Of a stretch of DNA of 64,000 nt, positions 8,259 through 17,262 are shown piece after piece. Numbering within the stretch: the first letter of the stretch is position 1; each line of letters opens with the position of its first letter. Location of the stretch: positions 62,001-126,000 of the forward strand of contig NZ_JAENHO010000011.1 in the NCBI RefSeq assembly GCF_016785085.1, read 5' to 3'. This DNA comes from Paractinoplanes lichenicola (GTDB taxonomy: Bacteria; Actinomycetota; Actinomycetes; Mycobacteriales; Micromonosporaceae). The notes under the pieces were generated by a model. The model saw only the letters and a list, made by a program, of their open reading frames with translations. It was not told the DNA's origin and did not search any database. The translations under genes were made by a program, and so were the position numbers.

Positions 8259-9401
8259 ATGTCCGAGCCTGAGCGCTACCGGCGCATTGCTCTGTTCGCG
8301 GCGCCGATGATCGCCGCCGTATTCCTGACGGTGCCCGCGGGCGCCGCCGCCACGCTGACGGTCGCGCAGGCGATCAGCAGCCAGAGCGGCACCGGCACGG
8401 TGACCGGCTACGTGGTCGGCGAGCCGACCGCCACCAACACCGTACGGACCAGCGGCTTCACCGGCGACACGGCGCTGGCCCTGGCCGACAGCCGAAGCGA
8501 GACCTCGACCGCGCGCATGCTGTACGTGCAGATCACCAGCTCCTACCGGTCGTCGTTCGGCCTGCTCAGCAACCCCGGCCGGGTCGGCACGACGATCACG
8601 GTGACCGGCAGCCTGACCGCGTACTTCTCGCACCCGGGCCTGAAGTCGCCGACGGCCATGACCGCGGGGGGAACGACCACCCCGCCGACCACTCCGCCGC
8701 CCACCGGTGGCACCGACGCCTACTACGCGGCGGCGGCCGGCAAGAGCGGCGAGAGCCTGAAGACCGCCCTGCACGGGATCATCTCCAGCGGCGTGACGAA
8801 GCTGTCGTACGACGGGGTCTGGAACGCCCTCAAGGTGACCGACCAGGACCCGGCCAACTCGGCCAACGTCAAGCTGTTCTACTCCGGCCTGAGCCGGTCG
8901 AAGTCGCTCAACGGCGGCGACCAGGGCGACTGGAACCGCGAGCACGTGTGGGCGCAGTCGCACGGTGACTTCGGCACCAGCGCCGGGCCCGGCACCGACC
9001 TGCACCACCTGCGGCCCGAGGACGTGGCGGTCAACGGCGCCCGCGGCAACAAGGACTTCGACAACGGCGGCAGCGCGGTCTCGGGCGCCCCCGGCAACTA
9101 CACCGACAGCAACTCGTGGGAGCCCCGGGCCGCGGTCAAGGGCGACGTGGCCCGCATGATCTTCTACATGGCCGTGCGCTACGAGGGCGGCGACTCCTAC
9201 CCCGACCTCGAGGTCGACGACGCCACGAGCAGCGGCACGGCCCCGCGCATGGGCCGTGTGTCCGCCCTGCTGGCGTGGAACGCGGCCGACCCGCCGGACG
9301 CTGCCGAACGGGCCCGCAACCAGACGATCTACGCCACCTACCAGCACAATCGCAATCCGTTCATCGACCACCCGGAGTGGGCCGCGTCGATCTTCGGCTG
9401 A
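8259..9401 (+). CDS. secreted endonuclease I-family nuclease
   Basis: About 380 residues. The ATG at 8259 (MSEPERYRRIALF) is preferred because it starts a normal signal peptide, with A-rich cleavage near AGAAA; an ATG at 8205 would add 18 residues and lies at the edge of the repeat element. Residues about 30-135 form an OB-fold-like module (TVTGYVVGEPT). A Thr/Pro linker follows. The rest is an endonuclease I domain with WNREHVWAQSHG and GTDLHHLRPED, which carry the His and metal ligands of this His-Me finger fold. Likely an extracellular DNase/RNase for nutrient release. It ends 4 bp before the iterated array at 9405. Confidence 0.85.
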   Translation: MSEPERYRRIALFAAPMIAAVFLTVPAGAAATLTVAQAISSQSGTGTVTGYVVGEPTATNTVRTSGFTGDTALALADSRSETSTARMLYVQITSSYRSSFGLLSNPGRVGTTITVTGSLTAYFSHPGLKSPTAMTAGGTTTPPTTPPPTGGTDAYYAAAAGKSGESLKTALHGIISSGVTKLSYDGVWNALKVTDQDPANSANVKLFYSGLSRSKSLNGGDQGDWNREHVWAQSHGDFGTSAGPGTDLHHLRPEDVAVNGARGNKDFDNGGSAVSGAPGNYTDSNSWEPRAAVKGDVARMIFYMAVRYEGGDSYPDLEVDDATSSGTAPRMGRVSALLAWNAADPPDAAERARNQTIYATYQHNRNPFIDHPEWAASIFG

Positions 9402-9404
9402 TCG

Positions 9405-9674
9405 GTAAGTGAGTACTCACAAACCGGCCTGCCGCGATTGGTAAGTGAGTACTCACAAACTGGCCGGGCCCAGCAGGTAAGTGAGTACTCACAAACTGGC
9501 CGGGCCCAGCACGTAAGTGAGTACTCACAAACCGGCCAGGCCCCAACAGGTAAGTAAGCACTCACAAACCGGCCGGGCCCAGCACGTAAGTGAGTACTCA
9601 CAAACCGGCCAGGCCCCAACAGGTAAGTAAGCACTCACAAACCGGCCGGGCCCAGCAGGTAAGTGAGTACTCAC
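9405..9674. repeat. array of eight operator-like palindromes, 36/37-bp period
   Basis: Eight tandem units start at 9405, 9441, 9477, 9513, 9550, 9586, 9623 and 9659. Each begins GTAAGTGAGTACTCAC (six copies) or GTAAGTAAGCACTCAC (units 5 and 7), followed by a semi-conserved AAACCGGCC(G/A)GGCCC filler. The core GTGAGTACTCAC is a perfect 12-bp palindrome. The array fills the whole gap between two convergent genes. The same core occurs as an operator at 27891-27908 in front of a TetR gene. Confidence 0.9.
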
Positions 9675-9678
9675 TACG

Positions 9679-11283
9679 TCAGACCGTGAATCGGTTCACC
9701 GCGGCGCGCAGGCGGTCGGCGAGGGCGTTCACCTCGCCGGCCGCTCGCGTCGCCTCGGCGACCGACTCCCGGCTGGTGGCGGTGCTCTGGGCGACCGCCG
9801 AGATGCCGCGGGCGATGTCGTTGGCCCCGTCCGCGGCCTCGCTGACGCCGCGGTTCATCTCGGTCGTGGTGGCGCTCTGTTCCTCCACGGCCGAGGCGAT
9901 CGTGGTCTGGTAGTCGCTGATCTGCTGGATGATCTGGCTGATCCCGTCGATCGCGGCGACCGCCTCGCCGGTGTCGCTCTGGATCGCGATGATCCGCTGG
10001 GAGATCTCCTCGGTGGCCCGGGCCGTCTCCTGGGCCAGGTCCTTCACCTCACTCGCCACCACCGCGAAGCCCTTGCCCAGCTCGCCCGCGCGGGCCGCCT
10101 CGATGGTGGCGTTCAGGGCGAGCAGGTTGGTCTGGGCGGCGATGGCCTGGATCGTGCCGATCACGCTGCCGATCTCGGCCGACGAGTCGCCGAGCCGGTT
10201 GATCGTGGCGCTGGTGTCGCGGGCCGCGGTGACCGCGCCGGCGGCGACCCCGGCCGCGTCCGCGGCGTTGCGCGAGATCTCCGAGATCGAGGCGCCCATC
10301 TGCTCGGCCCCCGCGGCCACGGTCTGCACGTTGCCGGAGACTCCCCCGGCGGTGCCCGCCACGCGGTCGGCCTGCTCGTACGCGTTGAGCACGGCCCCGT
10401 CGATCTGCCCGCTCACCCGGTACAGGGTGTCGGCGGCCCCGGCCAGCGCGCGGGCGTCGTCGCTGATCGTGACGACCGTGACCCGTACGCCCTCGGCCGC
10501 CGCCTCCGCGGCCCGGGCCATGTCGCCGACCTCGTCGCGGGACGGGTCGCCGACCCGCACCGACAGGTCGCCGTCGGCCAGGCCGCGCAGCGCCAGCATC
10601 ACGCGCCCGATCGGGGCGGTCAGGCTGCGGGTCACCATCGCGGTCAGGAGCACGGCGGCCAGGGCGGCCAGCAGGAACCCGATGATCATGGCGGTGCGCG
10701 CGTCGGAGGCGGAGTTCTGGGCGTCCTCGGCGGTCTGGTCGGTGCGGTCGGTCACCGACTTCACGAGCTGGTCGGTCAGCTGCACGACCTTGAAGTAGAT
10801 GTCGTAGCCGGGGCCGAGGACGATCGCGTTGCCGGCGTCGATCCGGTTGGCGGCGAAGGCGGCCACGGCCTGGTTGTCGGCCTCGAAATACTTCGTCCAC
10901 TGCTCGGTGAGCTGCGCGAACAGGGTCCGCTCGGCGTCGGTCATGAGGTCCGTACGGGTGGCCGACAGCAGCGTGCGGAGCTCACCGGCCGAGGCCAGGA
11001 AGCCGGCCCGGTTGTCGCTGCTCGGGTCGGCCGCCTTGACCGCGCCGATCCGGTACGCGTCCCAGGCGTAGGCGACCTGCCAGCCCGAGATGTCGGCGTC
11101 GCGGAACTTCTGCTCGTCCACCTGATGCATCAGCACCTGCAGGTCGCGCAGCCGCTGGGCCGAGTCGGACTGCCGGTGCAGCGCCACCACGCCGATCCCG
11201 ACCACCACGCCGAGCAGCGCCAGCACCACCGCGAAGGACACCGCCAACCGGGTCCGGATGCGAAACCGCCGTACGAATGTCAT
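9679..11283 (-). CDS. methyl-accepting chemotaxis protein
   Basis: About 534 residues from the ATG at 11283 (MTFVRRFRIRTRLAVSF), preceded by a GGGGGCGG sequence; an in-frame start at 11325 gives a 14-residue extension and is less likely. Layout: TM1 (about 10-32), an extracellular helical sensor of about 160 residues (RDLQVLMHQVDEQKFRD), TM2 near residue 200, a HAMP domain (RSLTAPIGRVMLALRGLADG) and a long cytoplasmic coiled coil. The signalling tip is canonical: QTNLLALNATIEAARAGE followed by GKGFAVVASEVKDLAQE. It would couple to CheW/CheA, which are not encoded here. A second receptor lies at 20169. Confidence 0.92.
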   Translation of the reverse strand: MTFVRRFRIRTRLAVSFAVVLALLGVVVGIGVVALHRQSDSAQRLRDLQVLMHQVDEQKFRDADISGWQVAYAWDAYRIGAVKAADPSSDNRAGFLASAGELRTLLSATRTDLMTDAERTLFAQLTEQWTKYFEADNQAVAAFAANRIDAGNAIVLGPGYDIYFKVVQLTDQLVKSVTDRTDQTAEDAQNSASDARTAMIIGFLLAALAAVLLTAMVTRSLTAPIGRVMLALRGLADGDLSVRVGDPSRDEVGDMARAAEAAAEGVRVTVVTISDDARALAGAADTLYRVSGQIDGAVLNAYEQADRVAGTAGGVSGNVQTVAAGAEQMGASISEISRNAADAAGVAAGAVTAARDTSATINRLGDSSAEIGSVIGTIQAIAAQTNLLALNATIEAARAGELGKGFAVVASEVKDLAQETARATEEISQRIIAIQSDTGEAVAAIDGISQIIQQISDYQTTIASAVEEQSATTTEMNRGVSEAADGANDIARGISAVAQSTATSRESVAEATRAAGEVNALADRLRAAVNRFTV

Positions 11284-11348
11284 GTTCCGCCCCCCGCTGA
11301 CGCCGCTTGTCTCCCTACTCCCCATCGGCGGCGTACGAGGTCTTCTGA

Positions 11349-14300
11349 GTGGGTCAGAAATCGGGTAGGTCTGCCGAACAGGGATTTGTGACGCTGTCCG
11401 GGTTCGACGTGCGGGCCGAACTGGGCCGCGGCGCGTTCACGACCGTGCATCAGGTCGAGCACGACGGCAGCCTGTACGCGCTCAAACGCCCCATGCCCTC
11501 CGCGGCCGGCGACTCCGGGCTGCTGGCGTCGTTCCGGCGCGAGGCGGCCCTGCTCGCCTGCGTCGACGACCCCGGCGTGGCCCGCATCTTCGCGGCCGGG
11601 CTGGTCGACGGCGAACCCGCGCTCGTGCTCGAGCACCTGCCCGGCGGCTCGCTGGCCGACCTGCTCGGCGGCGGCCCGCTGCCCCAGGAGCGGGTGGTCG
11701 AGCTGGCCGCCCAGCTGACCCGCGGGCTGGCCGCCGCGCACCGGGTCGGGCTGGTGCACCGCGACGTGAAGCCGGGCAACGTCATGGTCTCGCCGGGGCA
11801 TCCGGCCAAGCTGATCGACTTCGGGCTGGCGCTGCTGGGCGACGGCGACGGGGACGCCGACCAGGCCGTGGGCACGTTCCTCTACACCTCGCCCGAGCAG
11901 TCAGGCCTGCTCAAGCGGCCGGTGGACGGCCGTTCCGACCTGTATTCGCTGGGTGTGGTGCTGTTCGAGTGCCTGACCGGGCGGCTGCCGTTCGAGGCGG
12001 CCGACGTCGGCGAGCTGCTGCGCCAGCACCTGGTGGCCCCCGTCCCCGAGCTCCCGGGCGTGCACCCGGCGCTGGCCGCCGTGGTCCACCGGCTGCTGGC
12101 CAAGGATCCCGACGACCGCTATCCCGGCCCGGCGGCGCTGCTGGCCGACCTGCGGGCCTGCCCGGGCGGCGCGGCCGCGGCAGAACCCGCCGCCGTACGC
12201 TGGCCGCTCGCCGGACGCGACGCCCAGCGCGAGCAGCTCGCCCGGCGGTGGGAGCGGGCCCGCGACGGGCACGGCGGGGTGGTCGTGATCCGCGGCGCGG
12301 CCGGATCGGGCCGCAGCCGCCTGGCCGAGGAGGTCGCCGAGCGGGCGGCCGGCTGCCCGGTGCTGACCGCCCCGGCCGACCCCGAGGCGCCGCTGCCGAT
12401 GGCCTCCTTGCGCGGCGCGATCGACGGCTACCTGCAGACCGTACGGTGGCTGCCCGAGCCCGAGCGGGAGGCCACCGAGCAGCGCCTGCGCGACGCCGCC
12501 GCGGCGGCCGGGCCCGCGCTGGCCGCCCGGCTCTCCCCCCGCCTGGCCGAGATGATCGGGGCGGCCCCCGACGAGGGCCGCGACGAGCTCGTGCTGGCCG
12601 CGGCGGCCGCCTTCCTGGGTGACCTGGCCCGGCGCTCGGGCGGCCTGTTGCTGATCATCGACGACGCCCACTGGGTCGGCCCGGCCACCCGGGAGGTGCT
12701 GACCCGGCTCGTGCCCGACCTGCCGCGGCTGCCGCTGCTCGTGGTGCTGACCGAGCAGGCCGGTGAGCCGGGCTCGGCGGTGCCGGCCGACCTCGAGCTG
12801 GACTGCGAGCCGCTCGGGCCGGCCGCCGTGGGCGAGCTGATCGCCTCCCGGCTGCCCGGGGCGCGGGTCCCGGCCGAGCTGACCGCCCACGTCGCCGACC
12901 GCACCGGCGGCAACCCGTTCGCCGTGGTGGCCTATCTGTGGCGGCTGATCGACGCCGGCCTGCTCAGCCCGCTGTGGGGCGAGTGGTGGTTCGACGAGGC
13001 CGGCGCCCGCGCGCTGCCCGCCGCCGAGGACGTCCGCGAGCTGCTCGCGAGCCGGCTGGCCGACCTGCCCGGCGAGGTCCGCGAGGTGCTGGTGCTGGCC
13101 GCGGTGGTCGGCGCCCGGTTCCGCGACGAGACGCTGACCGCGGCCGGGCTGCCCGGCGACCAGGTGGTGGCCGCGGTGGCCGCCGCGCTCGACCGGCGCG
13201 TGCTGGAGACCCGGGCCGACGGCTCGTACGCCTTCATCCACCCCCTGCTGCGCGAGGAACTGCTGGCCCCGGTGCCCGAGAATCGGCAGCGCCAACTGCA
13301 CGCCGCGGTGGCCGAGGCCCTCGAAAGCCGGCCCGAGGCGCTGCGCGACACCCGGCACGTCTACGCCGTCGCCCGCCACCACCAGCGCGCCGGTGACGAG
13401 ATCCCGGCCGAGCGGCGCCGCCGCAGCGCGTTCGCGGCCGGCGTGGCCGCCCTCGACGATCAGGCCCCGGAGGAGGCGCTCGGCTATCTGCGCGAGGCCG
13501 TCGACGGGGATCCGGCGCCGCCCACCGCGGTGCTGCACCCGCTCGCCGTGGCCTATCTGCGGGCGGGCCGCATCGACGAGTCGCTCGCCACCATCCGGCG
13601 GGCGCTGGCCGGTGAGCCCGACCGGCGAGCCCGGGCCCGGCTGCTCACGACCGAGATCGAGGCCCACCACACCGTCTGGCAGGACTCGCAGGCACTGGAC
13701 GCCACCTCGCGGGCGCTCGGCGAGCTGCGCCGGCCGCTGCCCGCCCGCCGCCTGCCCCTGCTGCTGACCACGCTGGGCATCGCGCTGGCGGGGGCGTTCG
13801 TCCGTCGTACGGGCTGGGGGTCGGGAACCGCGAAGGGCCGGCGCCGGGAGGATCTGGCCGCGCTGGGCGCCGTCCTCGACGCCGGGGGTTACGCCGCGGC
13901 GATCGGGCTCCGGCTGCGCGAGGCCCTGCTGCTCGCCATGCGCGCCATGTTCGCGGTCAACCGGCTCGGCCCCTGCCCCGAGTACGTGCGGGTGTACGCG
14001 CTGGCCGGCTACGTGACCACGGTCGTCAAGCTGCGCGGGATCGGCGGCCGTTGCCTGGACCGGGCGGCCCGGGTGGCCGCCCGGCTGGGCGATCCCGGGC
14101 TGGGCGCGTACGTCGAGTGGATGCGCGGCTGCGCGATGCTGTTCAGCGGTCAGGACGACGGCACCGCCTGGGTCGAGACGATGACGCGCAACCTGCGCTG
14201 GTACCGCCCGGCCCAGATGCTCGTCGGCCACTCCGCCATCGGCATGCGCCGGGTGCTGCGCGGCTACCTGCACGACGCCCGCACCGAGTACGAACGCGGG

Positions 14301-16490
14301 CTGGCCGTCCTGGCCAACCCGGCCGACGCGCTGGGCACCTCGTTCAGCATGCTCGGCGTCCTGATCCCGGCGATCCAGGGCCGGCCCGGCGACGCCGCCA
14401 AGGTGCTGGCCGACATGCGTGCGGCCTGTCCACCGGCGACCGCCACGGTCGCGCAGCGCGTCAACATCGCGGTCTCGGCCGCCTGCGCCGCCGTCGAGGA
14501 GGGCGAGTTCGGCGAGCGCTTCGACGCCATCGTCGCGGAGTTCCACGGCCTCGGCCTGCGCACCCGCGACCTGATGCAGCAGCACAAGTGGTTCTACGCG
14601 TTCCAGTCGCACGGCCGGATGGCCCAGTTGCGCCTGGCCGCCGACGAGCAGCGGCCGGCCGCGCTGGCCCGGGCCCGGGCCGCGGTGGCGGACCTGCGAA
14701 AGGTGCGGCGCAGCTCTCCGCTGATGGACTGCGCCTATCTGATCGGCGAGGCCGCCCTGGCTCAGCTGGGCGGCGACGCCGGCAAGGCGATCGACTGGAC
14801 CGACAAGGCCGAGCGGATCGCCCGCCGGTTCGACTCCCCGCTCGTGCACTTCGAGGTGGCCCGGTTCCGCGCCCGCGCGTTCCGGCAGCTCGGCCTGGGC
14901 GCCGAGTCCGACCGCAACGCCAAGTGGGCCCTCTCGCTGGCCACCCAGTACGGCTGGGAGCTGCGCCGGCGGCAGGTGCGCGCCGAGTTCGGCGCGGACG
15001 ACGGCGGCGCGACCGGACGCCGTACGGTGGTCGGCCGGCGCTCCGAGGGCGGTCGCAGCCGCCGGCTCGAGGCCCTGCAGGAGGTCGGCGCGGCGGCGGC
15101 CAACGTGCTCGACCCGCGGCAGATGGCCCGGGTCACGCTGGACGAGATGCTGCGGATCCTCGGCGCCGAGCGGGCCCTGTTCTTCCTGCTCGACGACGCG
15201 GGCGAGCCGGTGCCCTACGCCGGGCGGGGCGCCGACGGGGCCGACCTGACCGAGACCACCGCGTACGGCACCACGCTCGTGCGCCGGGTCGCCGCCGAGG
15301 GCGAGGCGCTGGTGCTGACCGGCACCGAACAGGGCGCGGCGCTGGGCTCGCAGAGCGCGGTCGTGCACGGCCTGCGCAGCATCCTGGTCGTGCCGGTGCG
15401 GTTCAAGGGCAAGACGCTCGGCGTGCTCTATCTGGACAGCCGGATGGCCCGGGGCATCTTCACCGAGGACGACGTCGAGGTGCTGATCGCGATGAGCAGC
15501 CACCTGGCCACCTCGCTCGAGACCGCCCGCGCGGCCCAGCTGCACCTGGCCGTGCAGACCGCCCGGCAGCAGCAGGCGTTCGCCGAGACGCTGCGGGCCA
15601 GCCTGGCCGAGCTGAGCAGCATCCACGACCCGGCCCAGCTGTTGCGGCAGCTCTTCGCGACGCTCAGCACCCAGCTCGGCGCCACCGCCGGGTGCCTGCT
15701 GGGCGCGGACGACACCGGGATCGTCGCCGTCGCCGGCACGGCGACCGGCGATCTGATCGGCACGCGTCCCGACATCGCGGTTCCGGGCCTGGCCCCGATG
15801 CTCGTCGACGACCCCCGCGTGCTCTGCACGGACGTCGTGCTGGCCGTCCCGCTGCAGCACCGCGAGGGCCGGGCCGGGGTGGCGCTGCTGGGCGGGACCG
15901 GTTTCGACGACACGGCCCGCAAGGTGGCGGCGGCGCTGGCGTTCCAGGGCATGGCCGCCTACGACAACGCGCGCCTGTTCAGCCGGGTGCAGGAGCTGGC
16001 CACCACCGACGAGCTGACCGGCCAGCACAACCGGCGGCACTTCTACGCGATCGCGGGGGCGCTGGTCGAGGCGGCGGCGCGCGGCGGGCGGTCGCTGGCG
16101 GCGGTGATGCTCGACATCGACAAGTTCAAGGGCATCAACGACACGTACGGGCATGGGGTCGGCGACGAGGTGATCCGCGAGGTGGCCACGCGGATCCGGA
16201 CGAGCATCCGGCAGTCCGACGTGCTCGGCCGCTACGGCGGCGAGGAGTTCGCGGTGGTGCTGCCCGACCACGCCGCCGACGACGCCGCCCCGGCCGACCT
16301 GGCCGAGCGCATGCGGGTCGCGGTGGCCGAGACGCCGGTGCCGACCCGGGCCGGCCCGATCCCGGTCACCATCAGCGTCGGCGTGGCCCCGCTCGCGGCG
16401 GGCGACAGCCTCGACCAGGTGCTGGCCCGCGCCGACCACGCGCTCTACCGGGCCAAGGAGACCGGCCGCAACCGGGTCGTGCTGGCTTAG
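11349..16490 (+). CDS. giant sensor: Ser/Thr kinase - AAA ATPase - TPR - GAF - GGDEF
   Basis: 1,713 residues. (1) Eukaryote-like kinase, about 15-275: GRGAFTTV loop, ALK lysine, HRDVKPGN near residue 137, IDFG, SPEQSG. (2) AAA/ORC-type ATPase, about 290-600: Walker A GAAGSGRS and Walker B LLLIIDDAHW. (3) A helical TPR-like stretch, about 680-1220. (4) GAF domain, about 1240-1400, then a second GAF-like segment. (5) C-terminal GGDEF domain with an intact GGEEF active site (about residue 1630) and an upstream RQSD inhibitory site, so it should make c-di-GMP under product inhibition. The start is GTG 11349, or GTG 11388 with a closer AGGG. It overlaps the convergent TetR gene by 4 bp. Confidence 0.9.
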   Translation: MGQKSGRSAEQGFVTLSGFDVRAELGRGAFTTVHQVEHDGSLYALKRPMPSAAGDSGLLASFRREAALLACVDDPGVARIFAAGLVDGEPALVLEHLPGGSLADLLGGGPLPQERVVELAAQLTRGLAAAHRVGLVHRDVKPGNVMVSPGHPAKLIDFGLALLGDGDGDADQAVGTFLYTSPEQSGLLKRPVDGRSDLYSLGVVLFECLTGRLPFEAADVGELLRQHLVAPVPELPGVHPALAAVVHRLLAKDPDDRYPGPAALLADLRACPGGAAAAEPAAVRWPLAGRDAQREQLARRWERARDGHGGVVVIRGAAGSGRSRLAEEVAERAAGCPVLTAPADPEAPLPMASLRGAIDGYLQTVRWLPEPEREATEQRLRDAAAAAGPALAARLSPRLAEMIGAAPDEGRDELVLAAAAAFLGDLARRSGGLLLIIDDAHWVGPATREVLTRLVPDLPRLPLLVVLTEQAGEPGSAVPADLELDCEPLGPAAVGELIASRLPGARVPAELTAHVADRTGGNPFAVVAYLWRLIDAGLLSPLWGEWWFDEAGARALPAAEDVRELLASRLADLPGEVREVLVLAAVVGARFRDETLTAAGLPGDQVVAAVAAALDRRVLETRADGSYAFIHPLLREELLAPVPENRQRQLHAAVAEALESRPEALRDTRHVYAVARHHQRAGDEIPAERRRRSAFAAGVAALDDQAPEEALGYLREAVDGDPAPPTAVLHPLAVAYLRAGRIDESLATIRRALAGEPDRRARARLLTTEIEAHHTVWQDSQALDATSRALGELRRPLPARRLPLLLTTLGIALAGAFVRRTGWGSGTAKGRRREDLAALGAVLDAGGYAAAIGLRLREALLLAMRAMFAVNRLGPCPEYVRVYALAGYVTTVVKLRGIGGRCLDRAARVAARLGDPGLGAYVEWMRGCAMLFSGQDDGTAWVETMTRNLRWYRPAQMLVGHSAIGMRRVLRGYLHDARTEYERGLAVLANPADALGTSFSMLGVLIPAIQGRPGDAAKVLADMRAACPPATATVAQRVNIAVSAACAAVEEGEFGERFDAIVAEFHGLGLRTRDLMQQHKWFYAFQSHGRMAQLRLAADEQRPAALARARAAVADLRKVRRSSPLMDCAYLIGEAALAQLGGDAGKAIDWTDKAERIARRFDSPLVHFEVARFRARAFRQLGLGAESDRNAKWALSLATQYGWELRRRQVRAEFGADDGGATGRRTVVGRRSEGGRSRRLEALQEVGAAAANVLDPRQMARVTLDEMLRILGAERALFFLLDDAGEPVPYAGRGADGADLTETTAYGTTLVRRVAAEGEALVLTGTEQGAALGSQSAVVHGLRSILVVPVRFKGKTLGVLYLDSRMARGIFTEDDVEVLIAMSSHLATSLETARAAQLHLAVQTARQQQAFAETLRASLAELSSIHDPAQLLRQLFATLSTQLGATAGCLLGADDTGIVAVAGTATGDLIGTRPDIAVPGLAPMLVDDPRVLCTDVVLAVPLQHREGRAGVALLGGTGFDDTARKVAAALAFQGMAAYDNARLFSRVQELATTDELTGQHNRRHFYAIAGALVEAAARGGRSLAAVMLDIDKFKGINDTYGHGVGDEVIREVATRIRTSIRQSDVLGRYGGEEFAVVLPDHAADDAAPADLAERMRVAVAETPVPTRAGPIPVTISVGVAPLAAGDSLDQVLARADHALYRAKETGRNRVVLA

Positions 16491-17095
16491 GCCGTTGCCG
16501 TCTGCAGGGAGCGCCACGGCGTGAGGCAGTGGTCGACCAGGGCGAGCTGGCAGTCGCGGCCGGCCGCGGGCGCGGCCAGCACGGCGTGCACCTGCTGGCC
16601 GATCGCCACCGAGAGCAGCACGTCGGCCAGGCTGGCGACGGGCACGTCGGGGCGCAGCTCGCCGTCCTCGACGGCCTCGGTCAAGTGGCGGCGCACCAGG
16701 TCGCCCCAGCGGGCCAGCGCCTCGGTGGCGTCCGGGCCGGGGGTGCGGCTGACCGCCAGCCGGCCCCAGAATCCGATCATCACCTCGGCCTCGTCGCGGG
16801 TCTCGCCGCTGAGCGGCAGGATCTCGCCCAGCGTGGCGTCGATGGCGGCCAGGCCGCGCCGGCCCTGGGCGGCGGCCGCGATGCGCACGTCGACCTGTTC
16901 GAGGACGCGCTGGCAGGCCGCCGAGACGACCGAGTCGAGACTGTCGAAGTAGTGCCAGAGCGCCCCCGCGCCCACGCCGAGCTCGGCCGCGATGGCCCGG
17001 CTGCCCGCGCCCGCGAGACCCTCGCGCGCCACGACGGTCAGGAAAGCACCGACGATCTCGGACCGCCGCCGCTCGTGGTCAACAATCTTCGGCAA
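16487..17095 (-). CDS. TetR-family regulator
   Basis: About 202 residues. N-terminal TetR HTH: IVGAFLTVVAREGLAGAGSR, AIAAELGVGAGALWHYF. I favour the TTG at 17095, giving the typical LPKIVDHERRR opening of this subfamily with GAGG 7 nt upstream; an upstream start at 17131 would add a 12-residue basic extension. The ligand-binding half (EVMIGFWGRLAVSR, LLSVAIGQQVHAVL) resembles BetI/TetR_C-type regulators. No regulated neighbour is obvious: the gene converges on the kinase-GGDEF gene and diverges, across about 170 bp, from the EgtA-like gene, which is the likeliest target. Confidence 0.85.
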   Translation of the reverse strand: MPKIVDHERRRSEIVGAFLTVVAREGLAGAGSRAIAAELGVGAGALWHYFDSLDSVVSAACQRVLEQVDVRIAAAAQGRRGLAAIDATLGEILPLSGETRDEAEVMIGFWGRLAVSRTPGPDATEALARWGDLVRRHLTEAVEDGELRPDVPVASLADVLLSVAIGQQVHAVLAAPAAGRDCQLALVDHCLTPWRSLQTATA

Positions 17096-17262
17096 CCCTT
17101 TGCCTCGTCTCTTCCGATTTTGGAGGCGCACGCATACCCCTTCCCCCGGCCCTTACACCTCCGGGCAGAACGAACTCGGCCGAACGGGCAATGCCTACCA
17201 CGCAGATAGGAATGCTATGCTCCTGCGGTTCCCGGCCCGACCGCACTGGAGCGAGGCGCCTT

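Noticed and set aside
9338..9634. Open frames over the palindrome array
   Set aside because: Translations are reiterations of the DNA repeat without any start signal or family resemblance.
9405..9674. CRISPR array, suggested by a 36-bp period
   Set aside because: The filler between palindromes is itself repeated, with no unique spacers, and no cas genes are present.
11901..16517. A 1,538-codon open frame on the minus strand
   Set aside because: It is antisense to the kinase-GGDEF gene, has no domain signature and is the usual artefact of high GC3. The same applies to long frames at 2310-5549 (+) and 60154-63309 (-).
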